Of a DNA stretch of 64,000 nucleotides, positions 1 to 8,810 are shown piece by piece. Position 1 is the stretch's first letter; each line of letters begins with the position of its first letter. The position numbers and the translations under genes were made by a program. The notes beneath the pieces are model-generated. The model saw only the letters and a list, made by a program, of their open reading frames with translations, was not told the DNA's origin and did no database searches. The DNA is from Janthinobacterium sp. TB1-E2 (lineage in GTDB: Bacteria > Pseudomonadota > Gammaproteobacteria > Burkholderiales > Burkholderiaceae_D): the NCBI RefSeq assembly GCF_036885605.1, contig NZ_CP142523.1, positions 3,720,001 to 3,784,000 on the forward strand. Direction: 5' to 3'.

Positions 1-1
1 C

Positions 2-769
2 ATCAGCCTTGGCGGCGGCAAGGTCGACCTGGCCGTCGCCACCCAGCGCGACGACAACAGCATGATGCTGTTCACCATCAATGCCGATGGCGTCGTGGTG
101 GAAGCGGGCCGTTTCCCAACCGGACTGAAAAGCATCTACGGCATGTGCTTGTACCAGCCAGCCAGCGGCGGCGTGGAAGCGTTCATCAACGACAAGGACG
201 GCACTTTCCAGCAATACAAGGTTGAAATGAGCGGCATGAGCGGCAACAAGTTCAGCGCCACCCTCTTGCGCAGCTTCAAGGTCGCCACCCAACCGGAAGG
301 CTGCGTGGCCGACGACGCCAACGCCAGATTGTTCCTGGGCGAGGAAACGCTCGGCATCTGGACCACCTCGGCCGACGCCGCCAAGCCCGACGCCCTCACC
401 ATGGTCCTGCCCGTGGGCGCACAGTTGACGGCCGACGTGGAAGGCATGGCCATCTACCGCCAGCCGGGCGGCAATACTGATTCTGGCTACCTGATCGTCT
501 CCAGCCAAGGCGACAACAGCTACGTGGTACTCGATGCCAAAGCCCCCTACAAGGTGCGCGGCCGTTTCAAGGTGGGCTTCAATTTACCGGCAGGCATCGA
601 CGGCACCTCGGAAACGGACGGCCTCGACGTCACCTCCGCCAACCTGGGTGGCGCGTATGCAGAAGGCATGCTGGTGATCCAGGACGGCTACAAGCGCCTG
701 CCCGATGGGCCGCAGAACTTCAAGTATGTGGCGTGGGGGGATGTGGCGAAGGCGTTGAAGCTGGAGTAA
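2..769 (+). CDS. beta-propeller 3-phytase, C-terminal part (cut by window edge)
   Basis: The frame is open from the window edge. Although an in-frame Met lies at 62, the sequence before it already reads as phytase (DLAVATQRDD), so this is the 3' end of a longer gene. Beta-propeller phytases remove phosphates from phytate with Ca2+, normally in the periplasm or outside the cell. The visible ~255 residues carry the acidic stretches typical of the propeller: FINDKDG, CVADD, FLGEETLGIW, DVEGMAIYR, ETDGLDV and the ending YVAWGDVAKAL. The signal peptide and first blades are outside the window, so length and promoter cannot be judged. The gene downstream points the opposite way, so this gene ends its transcript. 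The family assignment is firm. The substrate is inferred from the family. Confidence 0.85.
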   Translation: MSLGGGKVDLAVATQRDDNSMMLFTINADGVVVEAGRFPTGLKSIYGMCLYQPASGGVEAFINDKDGTFQQYKVEMSGMSGNKFSATLLRSFKVATQPEGCVADDANARLFLGEETLGIWTTSADAAKPDALTMVLPVGAQLTADVEGMAIYRQPGGNTDSGYLIVSSQGDNSYVVLDAKAPYKVRGRFKVGFNLPAGIDGTSETDGLDVTSANLGGAYAEGMLVIQDGYKRLPDGPQNFKYVAWGDVAKALKLE

Positions 770-829
770 TCACCATGGGGCGGCTAGCAATGGCTGCCCC
801 ATGTACGATAGGAGTGTTAAAGATTGCCG

Positions 830-1246
830 CTACCTTGTACGCGGCATATCGATGACAAAAGGCAGACTTTTTCCAAAAAAGTCCACGCTGCCCGTCACTG
901 CCAGGCGTTGTGTCGACAATTCCTCCAGGCGCAGATCCGCGACATCACGGTATTTCATCATGTAGAGCGAGGATTCACACTGTGGATTGCCGGCATCGAC
1001 GGCCAGCCTCCGCACGGGCGCGGCATCAGGTCCCGCGACGAGCAAGCACTGCAGAGAGAAGGACGGCGGATACAGCGCCCACGACCAGGGCGCATCGTCG
1101 TCTTCCGTCAGCCGCATGAACACGTCGTCGTCGGCCTCGATCGTGATATTAATTTCCCGCATGCCATCGGCGCGCGCCTCAAGGCTGATCCGGGATTTCG
1201 CGACATCCACTTCGAAATTGGTGTCGCCGATACTGAATACATGCAT
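830..1246 (-). CDS. hypothetical protein, 138 aa
   Basis: I do not recognise this family. The protein is soluble-looking, acidic, and has no signal peptide or membrane segment. It begins MHVFSIGDTNFEVDVAKS and is rich in short beta-like stretches (INITIEADDDVFMRL), which suggests a small beta-sandwich or immunity-type cytosolic protein, but that is only an impression. An AGGAG lies about 10 bases before the ATG, a little far. The open frame has normal codon use for the window, which is the main support for it being a gene. It converges on the phytase gene and is followed upstream by another minus-strand gene that has its own start, so it is probably a single transcription unit. Confidence 0.55.
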   Translation of the reverse strand: MHVFSIGDTNFEVDVAKSRISLEARADGMREINITIEADDDVFMRLTEDDDAPWSWALYPPSFSLQCLLVAGPDAAPVRRLAVDAGNPQCESSLYMMKYRDVADLRLEELSTQRLAVTGSVDFFGKSLPFVIDMPRTR

Positions 1247-1328
1247 TACGCTATTACTCCTGACTGACGCGTGAATCTACTGCCCGACAGACCGCTGGCG
1301 TCAGCCAGCAAACCTGCACTGGCACGCC

Positions 1329-1829
1329 TCAATCGCCCTGCTGTTGCCAAACCGCCTTGCCACCCTTGATATAGATCAAGGCACTGGCAGAGCCCTCTTT
1401 CGCCACCACGATCCCGTCCGTTTTCAGCTTGAGCGCCTTTTCATGATAACTGTGCTGGAGCGAGCCCTTGTCTTCCACTTGCCAGATTTCCAGCCAGGCA
1501 AAATCCTCACCACCGTTGGACAAGGCATGTCCCGCACCGACGATCAGAGGCGCCGTCTTCTGTCTGAACAGGAAGACGATACCCTCTTTCTTGCTGTCCT
1601 TGTTTTTGACGAGGACAGCCAGGTCGCCCTTGCCGTCGCCATCGAAGTCGCCGCGCAAGACGAAGGGATTAATACGGGCGCTGACGTCAATGCCTTCGCG
1701 TTTGGCCAGGCTATCGAGCTGTTGCGCCGCCCAGGCCGGCAATTGCGCCTGCGGCGGCAAGGCCTGCGCACCAGCCATGCCGGTGGCGAACACTAAAGCG
1801 ACTGTCACTGCCATGCTTCTGCAATTCAT
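1329..1829 (-). CDS. exported protein with a DxDxDG calcium-type loop, 166 aa
   Basis: The start at MNCRSMAVTVALVF gives a clean Sec signal peptide ending at AGAQA (about residue 22). An upstream in-frame Met at 1940 would bury that signal, so I reject it. The mature protein contains GDFDGDGKGDLAVLVK near residue 60, the Ca-binding loop seen in FG-GAP/VCBS beta-propeller repeats and in many small secreted proteins. The repeat occurs once here, so this is not a full propeller. The end (IYIKGGKAVWQQQGD) also looks beta-rich. It is likely a small periplasmic or secreted protein that binds a divalent cation. The specific role is unknown and no neighbour suggests one. Confidence 0.65.
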   Translation of the reverse strand: MNCRSMAVTVALVFATGMAGAQALPPQAQLPAWAAQQLDSLAKREGIDVSARINPFVLRGDFDGDGKGDLAVLVKNKDSKKEGIVFLFRQKTAPLIVGAGHALSNGGEDFAWLEIWQVEDKGSLQHSYHEKALKLKTDGIVVAKEGSASALIYIKGGKAVWQQQGD

Positions 1830-2027
1830 GGGACGGCTCCATCGAGACGAAGAATCGGGTGGCACCCGGCGGTTCCGGGTGTGCAGGCAGAATAGCATTA
1901 TCAGAAAATACTTGCACTGCCTCAACTGTATCCGCTTCACATTCGATGCCCGTGCACACGGATAAGTTACCCTCGCTTGCTGATCTGCCAGCGACTGGCG
2001 GCCTGTTGCGTATTAAAATACCGTCCC

Positions 2028-2906
2028 ATGACCTCCCCTGCCTCGACCTCTTCCCTCCCCGACAGCATCTTGCTCCCTTCCCTGGCCGTATTGGGAGGGC
2101 AGATTTCCGTCAATTTGGGGGCGGCGATTGCGAAGAATCTGTTTCCTGTCATCGGCGTCGAGGGGATTACAGCTTACCGGGTGGGGTTTTCGGCGCTGAT
2201 CTTGCTGGCTATCTTCCGGCCGTGGCGCTACCGGCTGACGCGCAAGGATGTGCTGAACTTGCTCGTGTACGGTTCCGTGCTGGGGCTGATGAATTTGCTG
2301 ATTTACCGGGCGTTTGCGCTGATACCGATTGGCATCGCGGTCGCCATCGAGGTAACGGGGCCGCTGGCAGTGGCCATGCTGTCGTCGCGCCGGCCGCGCG
2401 ATTTGCTAGCCGTAGCTTGCGCCGTGTTCGGCTTGTATTTGCTGCTGCCCCTGCAAGGCAGTCCGGGCAGCCTGGACCCTGTCGGCGTGGCGTATGCGCT
2501 GGGGGCGGCGCTGTGCTGGGCGCTGTACATCATCTTCGGCAAGCGGGCATCGACATTACAAGGCGGCCAGGCCGTGGCCTGGGGCATGACGGTGGCAGCC
2601 ATGGTGACGGTGCCCATCGGCGTCGCGTACTCGGGTACGGCACTGCTGGCGCCATCGATTGCGCTGATGGGCCTGGCCATCGCCATGCTCTCCAGCGCCC
2701 TGCCGTATTCGCTGGAAATCTTCGCCTTGCGCCGCTTGCCGCAAGGCGTGTTCGGCATGTTCAGCAGCGCGGCACCGGCCGTCAGCGCGCTGGCCGCCAT
2801 GGTGGTGCTGGGAGAAATGCTGAGCTTGACGCAGTGGCTGGCCATCGCCTGCATCGTGTTCGCGTCGGCCATGGCGGCGCTCGGCGCACAGGGCGGCAAG
2901 CGCTAG
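2028..2906 (+). CDS. rhtA: EamA/RhtA-family inner-membrane exporter
   Basis: This 292-residue hydrophobic protein has about ten predicted membrane segments, arranged as two EamA repeats. Sequence such as GITAYRVGFSALIL, the IPIGIAVAIEVTGPL stretch and SALPYSLEIFALRRLP in the second half is characteristic of the RhtA branch, which exports threonine, homoserine and related amino acids. I start at MTSPAST (2028). An in-frame Met at 1977 adds 17 polar residues with no ribosome site. The gene stands alone between convergent and divergent neighbours, about 80 bases before a cytochrome c gene. The transport substrate is a family inference; other DMT-family amines or purines are possible. Confidence 0.8.
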   Translation: MTSPASTSSLPDSILLPSLAVLGGQISVNLGAAIAKNLFPVIGVEGITAYRVGFSALILLAIFRPWRYRLTRKDVLNLLVYGSVLGLMNLLIYRAFALIPIGIAVAIEVTGPLAVAMLSSRRPRDLLAVACAVFGLYLLLPLQGSPGSLDPVGVAYALGAALCWALYIIFGKRASTLQGGQAVAWGMTVAAMVTVPIGVAYSGTALLAPSIALMGLAIAMLSSALPYSLEIFALRRLPQGVFGMFSSAAPAVSALAAMVVLGEMLSLTQWLAIACIVFASAMAALGAQGGKR

Positions 2907-2988
2907 CGGTGCTCGACGGGCAGGCAGGTTTTGATGCCCGCCTGTAAAATGCGTCATTGCTTGCCATATCGCGCACTCCGTCCCACCG

Positions 2989-3402
2989 ATGACATCGACA
3001 TTTCTTTTCCGCCTGCTCTCCCCTCTCGCTGCCGCAGCCGTGCTCGTGCTGCTGGCGCCAGTCGCCGTCGCGCAGGCTGCCGCTCCGGCCGCCCTCAAGG
3101 GTAATGCGGAAGCAGGCAAGGCAGCGTTTCGCAAGTGCGCTTCCTGCCACCAGGTAGGGCCATCGGCGCGCGGCGGCTTTGGCCCCAAGCTGACGGGCGT
3201 GATCGGCCGCAAAGCCGGATCCACCACCGACTACAAGTATTCGGCGGCGATGAAAAACGCGAATATCGTCTGGACCGAGCAAAACCTGGCCGGCTTCCTG
3301 AAAGCACCGAGCGACTTCATTCCCGGCAATAACATGCGCTTCTGGGGCATCGGCAATGCGCAGCAGGTGGCCGACTTGCTGGCCTACCTGCGCACGCAGT
3401 AA
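2989..3402 (+). CDS. class I cytochrome c, secreted
   Basis: This 137-residue protein has a signal peptide ending near VAVAQA (about residue 30). One haem-binding motif C-A-S-C-H covers residues 50-54, and the distal Met ligand is in NNMRFWG (Met116). The pattern PKLTGVIGRKAG and the C-terminal VADLLAYLRTQ helix place it with cytochrome c2/c-550-type electron carriers of about 100 mature residues. It would act as a small soluble periplasmic electron shuttle. No oxidase or dehydrogenase gene sits next to it, so its redox partner is unknown. The start is well placed for the signal peptide. Confidence 0.88.
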   Translation: MTSTFLFRLLSPLAAAAVLVLLAPVAVAQAAAPAALKGNAEAGKAAFRKCASCHQVGPSARGGFGPKLTGVIGRKAGSTTDYKYSAAMKNANIVWTEQNLAGFLKAPSDFIPGNNMRFWGIGNAQQVADLLAYLRTQ

Positions 3403-3461
3403 GCACCTCCCATAACGCATGCACGGACAGGCGCATACCGCATCCAGCCATTGACGCCGGA

Positions 3462-3812
3462 TCAAGCTCCCAGCGCCTGCAGCACGCCCTTGCGCTTCTT
3501 GTGTGCTGCTTCATAGACTCGCAGCCGCTTGCGCTGGGCGGCGGACAGGCCATCGAGCTTGTCGCGGATCTGCGCCACCGTCAATTGCTGGTAGCCAGCG
3601 ATGGGCAAGTCCGGCGATGACGCATCCGAGGCAGCGCCACCGGCTTTTTTCCGCTCCTGCGTTTCCTTCGCTTCACCGGATTGCGCCCTTTGCTTGTTCA
3701 CGATGCGCGCCGCGACTTCTTCCTCGCGGCCCGGGTAGCGTCCTTCCTGCTTGAAATCCCGTTCCAGCTTCTTGAATTCGCGTTCACGCTTGGGGCTTGC
3801 ACCGACAGGCAT
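3462..3812 (-). CDS. small highly charged conserved protein, 116 aa
   Basis: The protein opens MPVGASPKREREFKKLERDF, is very rich in Lys, Arg and Glu, and ends with a helical segment (QIRDKLDGLSAAQRKRLRVYEAAHKKRKGVLQAL). The pattern AARIVNKQRAQSGEAKETQ is one I associate with small proteobacterial proteins sometimes labelled plasmid stabilisation protein, but that label is not informative. The middle is low-complexity and probably disordered. A nucleic-acid-binding role would fit the charge, as inference only. It lies just downstream of a DUF378 membrane protein gene on the same strand, 12 bases away, so the two may share a transcript. Confidence 0.65.
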   Translation of the reverse strand: MPVGASPKREREFKKLERDFKQEGRYPGREEEVAARIVNKQRAQSGEAKETQERKKAGGAASDASSPDLPIAGYQQLTVAQIRDKLDGLSAAQRKRLRVYEAAHKKRKGVLQALGA

Positions 3813-3824
3813 GTCACCTCCCGT

Positions 3825-4088
3825 CTACGTTTTGGCCGGCAACTTGCGCAGGCACAGGTAAATGGAATACAGCGCCGCCAGTCCCACCAGCACGTACACG
3901 CCCCGCGAAGCTGCCGTCATGGCGCCAAGGATGCTGGCCACGATGTCGATATCGAACAAGCCCACCAGCGCCCAGTTCAAGCCGCCCACGATCAAGAGGA
4001 TCATCGAGATCCAGTCGACCACGTTCAAGCGCTTTGCCGACATTTCCTGTTTTGCCGCACCGTCCGATCCTGCCTGGATATTCGCCAT
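3825..4088 (-). CDS. DUF378-family small inner-membrane protein
   Basis: The start at MANIQAGSDG (4088) is set by a strong ribosome site, CAGGAGG, seven bases upstream. The longer frame starting at 4160 lacks one. The 87 residues hold two membrane helices, ISMILLIVGGLNWALVGLF and a second around VYVLVGLAALYSIYLCL. The LLIVGGLNWALVGLF signature is that of DUF378 (YuzA-type) proteins. Function is unknown for the whole family. The N-terminal 25 residues are polar and probably cytoplasmic. Confidence 0.8.
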   Translation of the reverse strand: MANIQAGSDGAAKQEMSAKRLNVVDWISMILLIVGGLNWALVGLFDIDIVASILGAMTAASRGVYVLVGLAALYSIYLCLRKLPAKT

Positions 4089-4267
4089 ATCAGCCTCCTG
4101 TAAGAAGAAAGGACCCGCCGCCGGGTCTATCAAGGAACAGTGTAGGCGCGGCACCGGCACGCGCCAGTCGGACGATGCCGGGCATTCAAGTAGGAAGACT
4201 CTGTAATCAGGCGGGTGATTTTATCTGGCAACAAGCCAGGCGAAAGCGCGCATCGGGTAACTGCAGC

Positions 4268-4798
4268 TCATTGCCGCAGCTGCTTGTACATGATGGTGGT
4301 GGCGTCCAGGCGGTCGCCGTCCGGCGCCAGCGCATAGGCGGGGATGCTGCCGGCCACCACGTAGCCGAGCGACAAGTAAAGCGCTTGCGCATGGTCGCCG
4401 CTGCGCGTGTCCAGGGTCAGCAGGCTGCGCGGCAACTGGCGCGCCTGTGCTTCCAGCACCTGCATCAGCTGGCGGGCGATGCCATGCCGGCGGAAAGTGG
4501 GCGCGACCAGCAGCTTGCGCACTTCGGCCCGGTGCGCCTGGTTGGAATTGGTGTCCCAGTCCAGCTGCACGGCGCCCGCCACCTGGCCATCGACTTCGGC
4601 CACCAGCAACAGGCGCACGCCGCGCGTGACGGCCGGCAACACATTATCGGTCCAGAACGCCTGGCTGGCCGCCGTATCAAAGGGCAAGATAAAACCGATG
4701 CTGGCGCCGTCGTGCACGCAGTCTTGCAGCAAGGCGCCCAGTTCCGGCAAGCGTTCACGAATATCGGTGGATGAAAAATGGCGTAGCGATGCGGACAT
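4268..4798 (-). CDS. GNAT-family N-acetyltransferase
   Basis: The 176-residue protein from MSASLRHFSS has the GNAT core: a beta strand VRLLLVAEVDGQVAGAVQL, the acetyl-CoA loop VAPTFRRHGIARQLM (about residues 95-110, the Q/RxxGxG/A equivalent being RRHGIA) and the later LDTRSGDHAQALYLSLGY motif. The substrate cannot be read from sequence. Its start lies 7 bases after the end of an XRE-cupin regulator gene on the same strand, so the two form an operon. That arrangement is common for regulators that control a small-molecule acetyltransferase. The in-frame region upstream of this Met overlaps the regulator gene and is a shadow. Confidence 0.88.
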   Translation of the reverse strand: MSASLRHFSSTDIRERLPELGALLQDCVHDGASIGFILPFDTAASQAFWTDNVLPAVTRGVRLLLVAEVDGQVAGAVQLDWDTNSNQAHRAEVRKLLVAPTFRRHGIARQLMQVLEAQARQLPRSLLTLDTRSGDHAQALYLSLGYVVAGSIPAYALAPDGDRLDATTIMYKQLRQ

Positions 4799-4805
4799 GG
4801 CGACC

Positions 4806-5378
4806 TCAGACAAGAAAGAGAAAATAGCGGGCGCCGCTGTCTGGCGGCGTCGTGAACGCGTTGGGGCCGTCCAGCTGGTAGCGCAGGCAGTCGCCGGCCA
4901 ATAAATCGTGTGCGCGGCCATCGACGGTCACGTTCAACTTGCCTTCCTGCAGCAACAGATGGTGTTCCATGCCGGGCCGGGGCGAGGCGGCATAAGTGAT
5001 CGTCACGCCCGCATCGAGTTCGCATTCGAGCGCTTCGCCGGCCAGCGCGCGTGACGGGGGCGAGACGGAGCGGCGCCGGAAACCCATGTCCGGGTCAGTC
5101 CACACGCTTTGCTGTACCCGCCGCAGCAGCGGTGGAAAATCGTCTTCCACCATGCGCAGCAGGCGCGACATCGCCAAACCATACGCGGCGCACAGCTTGC
5201 CCAGCACGCTAGTCGTCGGGCTGACTTCGCCATTTTCCAGGCGTGACAGGGTGGCGCGGCTGACCTGGCTGGCACTGGCCAGCTGGTCCAGCGACCAGCC
5301 CTGCTCCACGCGCAACTGCTTTAAACGCGCCGCCAGCCGCTGTTCCGTCTCGTTATCAGTCAATGTTGGATTTTCCAT
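4806..5378 (-). CDS. XRE-family transcriptional regulator with C-terminal cupin
   Basis: The protein has 190 residues from MENPTLTDNE. Residues about 14-70 form a helix-turn-helix of the XRE/Cro type (LKQLRVEQGWSLDQLASAS followed by SRATLSRLENGEVSPT). The C-terminal half is a cupin barrel (PGMEHHLLLQEGKLNVTV, then DLLAGDCLRYQLDG), the usual ligand-sensing part of this two-domain class. It is expected to repress or activate its own operon, which continues into the acetyltransferase gene. An inverted repeat gggaa-ttta-tccc (5383-5395) lies directly upstream of the start, in the gap shared with a divergent flavin-reductase-like gene, and is a plausible operator. The upstream in-frame Met codons lack a ribosome site. 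Confidence 0.88.
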   Translation of the reverse strand: MENPTLTDNETEQRLAARLKQLRVEQGWSLDQLASASQVSRATLSRLENGEVSPTTSVLGKLCAAYGLAMSRLLRMVEDDFPPLLRRVQQSVWTDPDMGFRRRSVSPPSRALAGEALECELDAGVTITYAASPRPGMEHHLLLQEGKLNVTVDGRAHDLLAGDCLRYQLDGPNAFTTPPDSGARYFLFLV

Positions 5379-5382
5379 ATAT

Positions 5383-5395
5383 GGGAATTTATCCC
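5383..5395. promoter_or_regulatory. candidate operator (inverted repeat) for the XRE-cupin regulator
   Basis: A 13-bp near-palindrome, gggaatttatccc, lies five bases upstream of the regulator start codon, inside the 116-base gap between two divergent genes. XRE-cupin regulators usually bind short dyads at their own promoters. The position is the only functional argument, so this is weak. Confidence 0.3.
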
Positions 5396-5494
5396 ACAAA
5401 AGAGAACTTGGCAAGCAGTTGCTGTACAGTTGTTCAGCGCACAGACCAGCAAGCCCTCCCCAGGCACGATACGCCATCACTTCAAGGAAAAGCC

Positions 5495-6606
5495 ATGGCC
5501 TCCACTCCCGCCACTCCCCAGCCACGTCTGGGCCAGGCGCCCGCGCCGCTGGGCAGGGTCGAATTCCATTTGCAGTTCATTCGCTCGTATGCCGATCCCG
5601 CGTTCGACGCCGTGCGCGGTGCCTTGGTGCAAGTGGAAGAAGTGGCGTGGAAGAATTACCAGGATGGCCGCAAGGCGCCCGTGACACAAAAGGCGGGGCC
5701 CGGTTTTCTTGACCCCGATTACGACTTGTCCGTGGAGTGGAAAGCCACGCGCGACCGCCTGCTGGCCGCAGAAGCGCGCCAGAAAGACCCGGGCACGGCG
5801 TCGCGCGTGCTGCTGATCTGCGGCGCGGCACGCAATGACGGTTCTTGCCCCGGTGAAATGTCGAAACTTGCCCCGGTGAAATGTCGAAAACGTGGCGCAT
5901 GACGCAATGGGCCAGGGAAGTGCTGCAGGCCGACAATATCGAAACGGACGTGCTGGACCTGAGCTTGCTGGCCTCTTCATATGATTTGCACATTCATCCG
6001 TGCAAGGGCTGTGTCTCGACAGCCATGCCACTGTGCCACTGGCCATGCAGCTGCTACCCGAACCATGGCGAACGGCAGACGAATGACTGGATGGCGGAAA
6101 TTTACGAGCGCTGGACGGCTGCGCACGCCGTCATCATCCTCACGCCCGTGTACTGGTACCAGACGCCTAGCGTGCTGAAACTGATGATAGACCGGCTCGT
6201 CTGCGCCGATGGCGGCAATCCCGATCCCACGTCCACGCACGGCAAGAAAGCCGTGGAAGCGAAGGCACTCGAATTGCAAGGCTGGAATTATCCGAAACAC
6301 TTGGCCGGGCGCGCGTATGGCCTCGTCGTGCATGGCGACGTGGCCGGCATCGAAGGCGTGCGGCGGGGCCTGTCCGACTGGCTGGACTGGATGGGCTTGA
6401 TTGACGCAGGCGCCAAGGCGCGGCTGGACCGCTACATCGGCTATTACGACAGTTACGCGCAAAGCCACGATACTCTCGACCATGACACCAATCTGCAGGA
6501 AGAAGTGCGCAACGTGGCGCGCGCCGTGGCCATCGCCACCCAACGGCTGCGCGCAGGCACGCTGGCGCCGCCCGATGCGGAGCTCCAGCCTCCCCGGCCA
6601 AAATGA
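5495..6606 (+). pseudogene. flavodoxin/NAD(P)H-FMN reductase family gene, frameshifted by a 23-bp tandem duplication
   Basis: Reading from ATG 5495 gives MASTPATPQPRLGQ and a normal reductase start through VLLICGAARNDGSCPGEMSK. The frame then runs into a second copy of 23 bases (5867-5889) and stops at 5902. A second open frame starts at ATG 5881 inside the repeat and continues with TWRMTQWAREVLQ, the CKGCVSTAMPLCHWPC cysteine cluster, AVIILTPVYWYQ (flavin-phosphate region) and the rest of the domain to 6606. Removing one repeat copy joins the two halves into one 362-codon frame with no other defect. The family reduces FMN or quinones with NAD(P)H. The N-terminal 110 residues are an extra region before the flavodoxin fold. 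The downstream half could still be made from ATG 5881, but no ribosome site precedes it. Confidence 0.85.
5844..5889 (+). repeat. exact 23-bp tandem duplication (two copies)
   Basis: Bases 5844-5866 and 5867-5889 are identical (cttgccccggtgaaatgtcg plus aaa). The unit is not a multiple of three, so it shifts the reading frame of the flavin-reductase-like gene. The copies are perfect, which argues for a recent event, and such repeats can contract again by replication slippage. Confidence 0.95.
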
Positions 6607-6618
6607 CACCCGGCACAG

Positions 6619-7521
6619 CTACCCGGCCATGCGCGATGCGTGGCGGCACAGCTCCAGGAAACCGGCCAGGCGCGGCGAGAGTATCTTCTTGGATTGCCGG
6701 ATCAGATAAAAGTTGCGCTCCAATGGCGGCAGCATGGTCTCCAGTTCCACCAGTTGCCCGCTGGCCAGCAAATCGGCCACAACGACGCGCGACAGGCAGG
6801 CGATGCCCAGCCCCGCCGCCGCACCATATTTGATGGCTTCCGAGTTGCTGAATTCGCCTGCGGCGCGCAGATAGTGCAGATACGGCACCAGCGCCTGCTC
6901 CACGGCTTCGCGCGTGCCTGAGCCCGCTTCGCGCAGCAGCCAGCCTGCCTGGTTCAGTTCCGTAAAGCTGAGCAAATGGCGCAGCTGCGCCAGCGGATGC
7001 GTGGGCGCGGCCACGATCAGCATCTGGTCCGTCAGCCACGGTTCCACCAGCAAGCCCGCTTCGTGGCACGGCCCTTCGATCAGGCCGATATCGACACGGA
7101 ACTCCGCCACGGCGGCCGCGATGTCGGCCGTGTTGGCTATCGTCACCTGCGGAATGCTGCGCCCGTATTGCTGCGCCGCCTGCGCCAGAATCTGCGGCAG
7201 CAGATAGATGCCGATGGTGGTGCTGGCGCCGATCTGCAGACTGACGGGCACGGACGGATCGGCGCCCGCGAACTGGCGCTCGATGCTGGCGGCCCCGTCG
7301 CGCATCTGCCGCGCCTGCGGCAACAGCAGCCGGCCATTGTCGTTGAGCAGCAATCGCTTGCCCACGCGGTCGAACAATTGCGCGCCCAGCAAGGTTTCCA
7401 GTTCGTTCAGGGACGCGCTGGTGGCCGATTGCGACAGCGCAATCAAGTCGCCAGCCGCGCTGGTACTGCCCGTGTCCGCCACGGCGAGGAAAATCTGCAA
7501 CTGCCGCAAGGTCAACGCCAT
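6619..7521 (-). CDS. LysR-family regulator, probably of the adjacent YeiH transporter
   Basis: This 300-residue LysR protein has an N-terminal winged helix-turn-helix, residues about 1-60 (LRQLQIFLAVADTGSTSAAG, then QSATSASLNELETLLGAQLF), and a periplasmic-binding-like effector domain after residue 90. The second half resembles the CysB/YeiE branch (IGIYLLPQIL, DIGLIEGPCHEAGL, LLREAGSGTREAVE). In enterobacteria YeiE is encoded beside yeiH. Here too the gene is divergent from a YeiH-type gene with a 106-base gap, so it most likely controls that promoter. The effector is unknown; a sulfite or sulfate-related signal would fit the known YeiE role but is inference. Confidence 0.88.
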   Translation of the reverse strand: MALTLRQLQIFLAVADTGSTSAAGDLIALSQSATSASLNELETLLGAQLFDRVGKRLLLNDNGRLLLPQARQMRDGAASIERQFAGADPSVPVSLQIGASTTIGIYLLPQILAQAAQQYGRSIPQVTIANTADIAAAVAEFRVDIGLIEGPCHEAGLLVEPWLTDQMLIVAAPTHPLAQLRHLLSFTELNQAGWLLREAGSGTREAVEQALVPYLHYLRAAGEFSNSEAIKYGAAAGLGIACLSRVVVADLLASGQLVELETMLPPLERNFYLIRQSKKILSPRLAGFLELCRHASRMAG

Positions 7522-7627
7522 CTCATCTACCTATTTTTTCAGTTAAACATACAAAAACAATCCGTTTTACCATTTAATCAGCGAACTGTACAGTCATGGC
7601 ATACGAATACAGAACACGGAGTACGGT

Positions 7628-8704
7628 ATGTCATCCCTCTCAACAACAAACACAACAGGTTTCAGCGACCGCTATGGCCGCCTTCTGCCGGGCCTGCTGC
7701 TGAGCGGCGCAATCGCTTATGCAGCCATCGCGCTGGGCAAGCTGGAATGGATGCAAAGCCACGGCATGAGCGCCCTGACCCTGGCCATCATGCTGGGCAT
7801 CGTGCTGGGTAACAGCGTGTACGGCCGCCTCGCGCCCACCTGCGGCGCGGGCGTGGCTTTTTCCAAACAGACTTTATTGCGACTTGGCATCATCCTGTAC
7901 GGCTTCCGTTTAACCTTCCAGGATATCGGGCAAGTCGGGCTGGCCGGCATCGCCATCGATGCGCTGGTGCTGGCGTCCACGTTTGGCCTGGCCATGTTCC
8001 TCGGCACCAAGGTGTTCAAGCTGGAACGCAACAGCGCCATCTTGATTGGTGCGGGCAGCTCGATCTGCGGCGCGGCGGCCGTGATGGCGACGGAACCCGT
8101 CGTCAAGGGACGCAGCGAGGATGTCACCGTGGCCGTCTCCACGGTCGTGGTGTTCGGCACCATCGCCATCTTTTTGTACCCATTGCTGTACCAGTTGAAT
8201 CAAGGCTGGCACCTGCTGGGCGCCACGCCTGCCGCCTTCGGCGTGTATATCGGTTCGACCGTGCATGAGGTGGCGCAAGTAGTGGCGGCTGGCAAGTCGA
8301 TCGGACAGGAAGCGGCGAATGCGGCCGTGATCGCCAAGATGGTGCGTGTGATGATGCTGGCGCCGTTTCTCGTCATCCTGTCGGCCATGCTGGCGCGCGG
8401 CAAGGCGAAGGCCGGTGGCAAGGAAAAGGCGGCCAAGCTGGCCATCCCCTGGTTCGCCTTCATCTTCATTGCCGTGGTCGCCTTCAATTCGCTGGGCCTG
8501 CTGCCAGCGGACACCGTGGCCGCCATTACCGAACTCGACACGGCCCTGCTGGCCATGGCCATGGCGGCCCTGGGTTTGACGACGCATATGTCGGCCATCC
8601 GCCGCGCCGGCATCAAGCCCCTGTTGCTGGCCGGCCTGTTGTTCTGCTGGCTGATCGCCGGTGGCGCCGCCATCAACCACGTGGTTGCCAGCCTGTTTGC
8701 CTGA
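7628..8704 (+). CDS. yeiH: YeiH-family inner-membrane transporter (UPF0324)
   Basis: The 358-residue protein has about ten hydrophobic helices and the signatures of this family: [53 protein letters not shown] and [22 protein letters not shown] sits six bases before the ATG. YeiH proteins are annotated as putative sulfate or sulfonate exporters; experimental support is thin. The divergent LysR gene next door repeats the enterobacterial yeiE-yeiH pairing. It stands about 27 kb from the organosulfur cluster in this window and carries none of that cluster's promoter motifs, so I do not link them. Confidence 0.9.
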   Translation: MSSLSTTNTTGFSDRYGRLLPGLLLSGAIAYAAIALGKLEWMQSHGMSALTLAIMLGIVLGNSVYGRLAPTCGAGVAFSKQTLLRLGIILYGFRLTFQDIGQVGLAGIAIDALVLASTFGLAMFLGTKVFKLERNSAILIGAGSSICGAAAVMATEPVVKGRSEDVTVAVSTVVVFGTIAIFLYPLLYQLNQGWHLLGATPAAFGVYIGSTVHEVAQVVAAGKSIGQEAANAAVIAKMVRVMMLAPFLVILSAMLARGKAKAGGKEKAAKLAIPWFAFIFIAVVAFNSLGLLPADTVAAITELDTALLAMAMAALGLTTHMSAIRRAGIKPLLLAGLLFCWLIAGGAAINHVVASLFA

Positions 8705-8810
8705 CCTTGAGCCGGATTCAAGCCGGGACCGCTGACGCGGGAGCCGAAAACTTCGTACAATACAGGTGTTTTGACTCTCAAACCGGCTTCGGCCCCACCC
8801 AGGAACATCC

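Noticed and set aside
2928-2952. Hairpin after the RhtA-like gene (cgggca ... tgcccg)
   Set aside because: Six-base stem with a 12-base loop and no T run; too weak to call a terminator.
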